This document shows, piece after piece, positions 40,937 through 44,685 of a stretch of 44,685 bases of DNA (its first letter is position 1; the number at the start of each line of letters is the position of its first letter). The notes under the pieces were generated by a model, which was not told the DNA's origin, made no database searches, and saw only the letters and a program-made list of their open reading frames with translations. The DNA comes from Clostridiaceae bacterium (GTDB lineage: Bacteria > Bacillota > Clostridia > Acetivibrionales > DTU013). The DNA is taken from assembly GCA_012519745.1 (NCBI GenBank), contig JAAYPO010000032.1:1-44685 (forward strand). Reading direction: 5' to 3'. Both the position numbers and the translations under genes were made by a program.

Positions 40937-43558
40937 ATGAAGTCAAAGCGTGTTTTAGTACTTTTTATCGCACTGGTATTCACCCTGTCCTGCCTGCTTA
41001 CAACTACAGCTGCAGCAGAGTCTTCGACGATACAGACGGTCACCTATGTCCCAGACTACAAGACAATTTTTGCAAATCCGGAGAGAGGCTTTTGCTGGTA
41101 TATAAACATCCTTTTACCGGACTTTTTTTCCGGATGGAATTCATACTTGCCTTATTTCACTCACCGCCCTTATTTTTCCGATGGTTCGGCAGAGGCAACA
41201 ACTTCAAGGATCATGCACAGCTATATCTGCCTTGATGATTATGTCGACACACCGCAATTGCCAAAGGCCCTGCTGGATGATCTCGACAGCGGCCTTGCGG
41301 AAGTCCGCGGGGAAGGTATGAAGATCGTCCTTCGCTGCGCCTACTCTTTGAGCATGAAGCGATTGGTTGATGTTCCGCTCGACATTATCATGAGCCACAT
41401 GAAGCAGATCAACAAGGTCATCTCCGACAACGCAGATGTGGTTCTGGCCATTGAAGCCGGATACTTCGGCCCTTATGGGGAATGGCATGACAATATATAC
41501 ACTACATGGGATGACCGTACAGGAACCAACGATCCTGTGGCTAAAAGCGCCCGGGCAACCCTTGTAAAAGGAATTCTGGAAACCACGCCCGACAATATAA
41601 AGGTAGTCATACGCTACCCCGATTACTTAAAGGAACTGCTTGAAAACGATATTTTTACACAGGCGGAAAAAGACCGTCTTGGTTCACATGATGATGGTAT
41701 TGCGCAAGACAAAAAATATAATAATGAATCCACAGCGCATATTAAGGCTGCTTTGCAGTATGTCAATGACCTTCCTACATCAGACGGCTTTCACCGGTAT
41801 TATGGCGGCGAAACAGACCCATCAATGGACACTGACGGATACTTGGATGGGTATAAGGTTCTTGACGAAGCATATGACAGTAATCTAACTGAATATAACG
41901 GCTCCTGGGGCATCCACGAGAGCTGGTATAATACAAAACTGCCTGCATCGGGGAATGATCCGGCAGAAACTACCTTGCAGCGCTTTATGCGCAAAATCGG
42001 TTATCGTTTGCGTCTGGTCAGTGCGACCTTTAAAAAGTCGGCCGATCCGGGAGAAGCATTCGATTTCTCCGCGATCATAGACAATGACGGTTTTGCAGGG
42101 CCCATCAATCCACGCCCTGTTTATCTGGTGTTCGACAATGGAACAACAAGGCGCAATGTCCGGCTCAATGGCGTGGAAGTCCGCTCCTGGCTGGGTGGTG
42201 ACGATCACTCAGGACCGTATAATATTGAAGCGGATGGCATTAAGGTGCCTGCCGATCTGCCCGCGGGCGATTACACACTCGCCCTGTGGCTCCCCGACAG
42301 CTTCGAAAGCCTTCAGAGCCGCCCCGAGTATTCCATAAGGCTTGCAAACAAATACATGTGGGATACTCAGAAGGGATATAACAAGCTGGGTGTAGTGACC
42401 ATAGGCTCAGGGAAAGGTATGTCAAGCTGGGCAAAAGATGGCGTGACAAGTGCTGTCAGCCTTGGCACGGCAACCCCTGAATTATGCAATAATTATACGT
42501 CTGCCACTACACGTGCGGAATTCTGCCGCGCCGCCGTTAATCTGCTGGAGCAGTATTACAACATGCCTGCCGCCGGGATTATATATAAACAAGATCTTCT
42601 CATGTTTAATACCTTTGGATATCAGATGGGAGATACAGCAAAAAACAGCGGAGACCTAAATGAAAGGATCGAAGGAATGCGGTCAGTGGTAGGATGGAGC
42701 AACGGTTTGTTTGACTGGAATCCGATAATAATTACAAATCAGGAACAGATCCCCTTGAAAGCCGGGGGAACTTATGAGGTCCGATTCAGGTATAAGATTA
42801 TTGAGACAACGGACAAAGGATTTTACGTGACCTTCAGCTCCGCAAAGGGCGATGCCGCAAAAGAATGGCTCCCGGGAGCGGAAATACGGGGCAAAGCCGG
42901 AGACGCGGATGAGGTCGTAATGACCAGAACACTTGGCCCCTACGACGACTATTGTGTTTATTGGAACATCCCGGGAAAGGGAGCCGTAGCTATCGATGCT
43001 GTATCCATCACCGAAAAGGACTCCAATAAACTCATCGCCTTTTTTGATTTCGAGGCGCCTCCCCTGGAACCCGAACCCAGTACCGGGACCTACCCCGTAA
43101 GCGCTAAGGAACTACAGAAGATTGAAGCCTGGTATGGGGTGCAGGATAAAGATCCGAAAGGTGCTGAAAGAGTGAGAGCAAAGCTCTCCGTGATGCCAAG
43201 CTTCACCGACACCTCCGACCCGGCTATCCGAGCCGCGGCAGCTTTGGGGATCACATCGGGGACAGGCAGCGGGACTTTCAGCCCTGATGCTCCTCTGACC
43301 CGCGAGCAGGCTGCGACGATGCTGACAAATGTGCTGAGGATTATTGGAGAAAATACATCCTCTGCTCCTGCCGTGAAATGGAATGACGACAAGAGCATAT
43401 CTTCATGGGCTCAGACAGCTGCGGATGTGATGTACAGTTATAAGATCATGAGCGGCACGAGCGCCACCGATCTGGTCTTCTCACCTAAATCGCCATACAC
43501 TCATGAGCAAAGCCTGCTGACACTGAACAACCTGTGGAAGTATTTGGAGAACAAATAA
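40937..43558 (+). CDS. DUF4874/DUF4832 protein with SLH anchors (copy 2, full length)
   Basis: An 873-residue paralogue of the preceding gene, collinear and highly similar, with the C-terminal SLH part almost identical. It has a clearer signal peptide (VLVLFIALVFTLSCLLTTTAAA). The module between the first SLH-like segment and the last two SLH repeats is complete here: GTYEVRFRYKI...GFYVTFSSAKG...AIDAVSITE, a carbohydrate-binding-like beta-sandwich. AAGGAGG lies ten bases before the ATG at 40937; a TTG two codons earlier is not preferred. The 56-base gap to copy 1 has no terminator, so the two are probably co-transcribed. Enzymatic activity is not established for these domains. Confidence 0.86.
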   Translation: MKSKRVLVLFIALVFTLSCLLTTTAAAESSTIQTVTYVPDYKTIFANPERGFCWYINILLPDFFSGWNSYLPYFTHRPYFSDGSAEATTSRIMHSYICLDDYVDTPQLPKALLDDLDSGLAEVRGEGMKIVLRCAYSLSMKRLVDVPLDIIMSHMKQINKVISDNADVVLAIEAGYFGPYGEWHDNIYTTWDDRTGTNDPVAKSARATLVKGILETTPDNIKVVIRYPDYLKELLENDIFTQAEKDRLGSHDDGIAQDKKYNNESTAHIKAALQYVNDLPTSDGFHRYYGGETDPSMDTDGYLDGYKVLDEAYDSNLTEYNGSWGIHESWYNTKLPASGNDPAETTLQRFMRKIGYRLRLVSATFKKSADPGEAFDFSAIIDNDGFAGPINPRPVYLVFDNGTTRRNVRLNGVEVRSWLGGDDHSGPYNIEADGIKVPADLPAGDYTLALWLPDSFESLQSRPEYSIRLANKYMWDTQKGYNKLGVVTIGSGKGMSSWAKDGVTSAVSLGTATPELCNNYTSATTRAEFCRAAVNLLEQYYNMPAAGIIYKQDLLMFNTFGYQMGDTAKNSGDLNERIEGMRSVVGWSNGLFDWNPIIITNQEQIPLKAGGTYEVRFRYKIIETTDKGFYVTFSSAKGDAAKEWLPGAEIRGKAGDADEVVMTRTLGPYDDYCVYWNIPGKGAVAIDAVSITEKDSNKLIAFFDFEAPPLEPEPSTGTYPVSAKELQKIEAWYGVQDKDPKGAERVRAKLSVMPSFTDTSDPAIRAAAALGITSGTGSGTFSPDAPLTREQAATMLTNVLRIIGENTSSAPAVKWNDDKSISSWAQTAADVMYSYKIMSGTSATDLVFSPKSPYTHEQSLLTLNNLWKYLENK

Positions 43559-43578
43559 GGGTAATTATAAAAGCAAGA

Positions 43579-43612
43579 GAAAGGACATCTTTCGGGATGT
43601 CTTTTCTTTTGT
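43579..43612 (+). terminator. terminator after the SLH gene pair
   Basis: GGACATC and GATGTCT form a short stem with loop TTTCGG, extended by A/T pairs, followed by TTTTCTTTT. It lies between convergent genes and could serve both strands. Confidence 0.75.
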
Positions 43613-43646
43613 ATCCTGCCGCCCTTAAGCTGCAGTGTCATATGTG

Positions 43647-44681
43647 CTATAGCCCTCTTGTTTTCAGGTCCCCGACCAGGCTGACATAAAATTCTCTGAC
43701 ATCGAAACCGCTGATGTTTTCCCGGTTGAGGTCGATCACGTCGGCATGGGAGATACCGCGGCTTCCGTCAATAGATACCATCGTGAATTTTTCGCCCCAT
43801 TGTGCTGATGACACGGAAACCAGGCCGTCGTTCTCACCGTCGAAATGACGGACAAGGGGATATGCGATGTTCAGGGGGAATTTTCCGCTGCCGGCGCGGT
43901 TCATTTTTGAGCCGACGCTCTGATAATATACTCCCGGAGCGTCGGACATGATCTCATTCATTGCTTTGCAGTGTGAAGCTGTCAAATCCGTCACTGCAGC
44001 TATGAAATCAGGATTCGTATCTCCAAGCTTCCTGAGTGCATTATTATATTTGTCTGCGATGGAGCTTCGTATCTTTTCAGGTACTTTTTCAAGCAGATAA
44101 TCTGCAAAGATACAGCCCCGGTGCGGTGTATTTATAGTCATCAGTGATGCGACATATTTATCCATGTCAAGGCAGCTGATCGCGTAGCGGCTGTCAAGAC
44201 CGCCCTTTGAATGAGCGATGATATTCACTTTCTCACATCCGGTATCATTCACTATGCTTCTGATCCGCTCAGCCAGTTCTTCAGCGCTTGCTTTCACCGA
44301 AGCGGCGGACTGCTGCCGGCCGTAGAATATGACGGCGCCGTTTTTCTTCAACTCGCCGGGAATGCGTCCCCAATAGTTGAAAAAGAGGCTGTCCCTGAAA
44401 AACACGCCATGCACCAATAAAAGCGGATATCGTGTTTTACAGATATTTTTATCCTTTCTTGTCTTATTCAGTTCAAGCTTTTCGGTCTCAAACTCAACCT
44501 CTTTCATGACTATTCTTATTATCTTGATTAACGCGTAGAGGTTGAGGACCGGGATCCAGCCGCAGATGATCCCGGTTATGCGCCATTTGATCCCAAGCTG
44601 GACAGAGGTACAGTACACTCTGATGATCCCGTTCCAGAATAGAACCGATCCGGCCAGTATGACAATTACCAACGAAATCAT
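43647..44681 (-). CDS. membrane-anchored alpha/beta-hydrolase (lipase-like)
   Basis: A lipase-like hydrolase of at least 344 residues. Two hydrophobic segments lie at the N-terminus (about 1-16 and 34-57), so it should be membrane-bound. The hydrolase core shows LLLVHG (88-92, oxyanion strand), the nucleophile elbow AHSKGG (156-161, Ser158), an Asp in FDGENDGLV and a His in ISHADV, completing a Ser-Asp-His triad. The pattern TINTPHRG is typical of triacylglycerol lipases related to LipA and esterases. The start codon lies four bases from the window edge, so no ribosome site can be seen and the true start may lie outside. Substrate unknown. Confidence 0.82.
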   Translation of the reverse strand: MISLVIVILAGSVLFWNGIIRVYCTSVQLGIKWRITGIICGWIPVLNLYALIKIIRIVMKEVEFETEKLELNKTRKDKNICKTRYPLLLVHGVFFRDSLFFNYWGRIPGELKKNGAVIFYGRQQSAASVKASAEELAERIRSIVNDTGCEKVNIIAHSKGGLDSRYAISCLDMDKYVASLMTINTPHRGCIFADYLLEKVPEKIRSSIADKYNNALRKLGDTNPDFIAAVTDLTASHCKAMNEIMSDAPGVYYQSVGSKMNRAGSGKFPLNIAYPLVRHFDGENDGLVSVSSAQWGEKFTMVSIDGSRGISHADVIDLNRENISGFDVREFYVSLVGDLKTRGL

Positions 44682-44685
44682 AAAA

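Noticed and set aside
1-44685. Phage, retron, toxin-antitoxin or anti-phage system
   Set aside because: No reverse transcriptase, nuclease, integrase, restriction enzyme or toxin-antitoxin pair is recognisable; all sizeable genes have other assignments.

Overview
The window looks like a chromosomal segment of an anaerobic Gram-positive member of the Clostridia (Bacillota). Four things point there: the dnaX-ybaB-recR order with a large Bacillus-type SRP RNA upstream, strong AGGAGG-type ribosome sites, S-layer-homology (SLH) proteins, and an EFR1-type flavodoxin/ferredoxin. The species cannot be named from the sequence.

Layout. (1) 1-7.4 kb, housekeeping on the minus strand: the first codons of a probable tsaC/sua5, a ZIP metal transporter, prfA, a DUF2089-DUF4097 two-gene unit, recR, ybaB, dnaX and the SRP RNA. 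(2) 7.4-16.7 kb, mixed genes: two tandem RMD1/DUF155 paralogues, galU, a small membrane-anchored repeat protein, a secreted phosphodiester glycosidase with a dead phosphoesterase-like tail, a TtcA-type tRNA thiolase, tRNA-Pro(UGG), and a flavoprotein with a well-formed promoter and operator. (3) 16.7-18.2 kb: an orphan solute-binding lipoprotein. (4) 18.3-34.7 kb: a visibly AT-richer glycan/teichoic-like island. (5) 34.9-43.6 kb, GC-richer again: an EFR1 ferredoxin, a MalT-like LuxR-family (LAL) regulator, and two tandem DUF4874/DUF4832 proteins with SLH anchors. (6) The end: an alpha/beta-hydrolase lipase on the minus strand.

The most interesting part is the island. It encodes a family 2 glycosyltransferase, a TagB/TagF-like transferase fused to a beta-propeller, a methyltransferase fused to a kinase-like domain (WbdD-like layout), a LicD phosphotransferase, a HAD protein on the opposite strand, a ribulose-phosphate 3-epimerase, an IspD/TarI-type cytidylyltransferase, an extended SDR, two paralogous TagF-like polyol-phosphate transferases, an FkbM methyltransferase and a TagD-like cytidylyltransferase. 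Six of these carry what I read as the same small Rossmann-like module, at the N- or C-terminus. The epimerase/cytidylyltransferase/SDR trio suggests local synthesis of a CDP-pentitol (perhaps CDP-arabinitol), next to CDP-glycerol made by the TagD-like enzyme. No membrane protein, flippase, exporter or lipid-primed initiating enzyme is visible in the island, so the acceptor may be a cytoplasmic or protein-bound glycan rather than classical wall teichoic acid. All functional statements are inferred from motifs read by eye; no searches were run.
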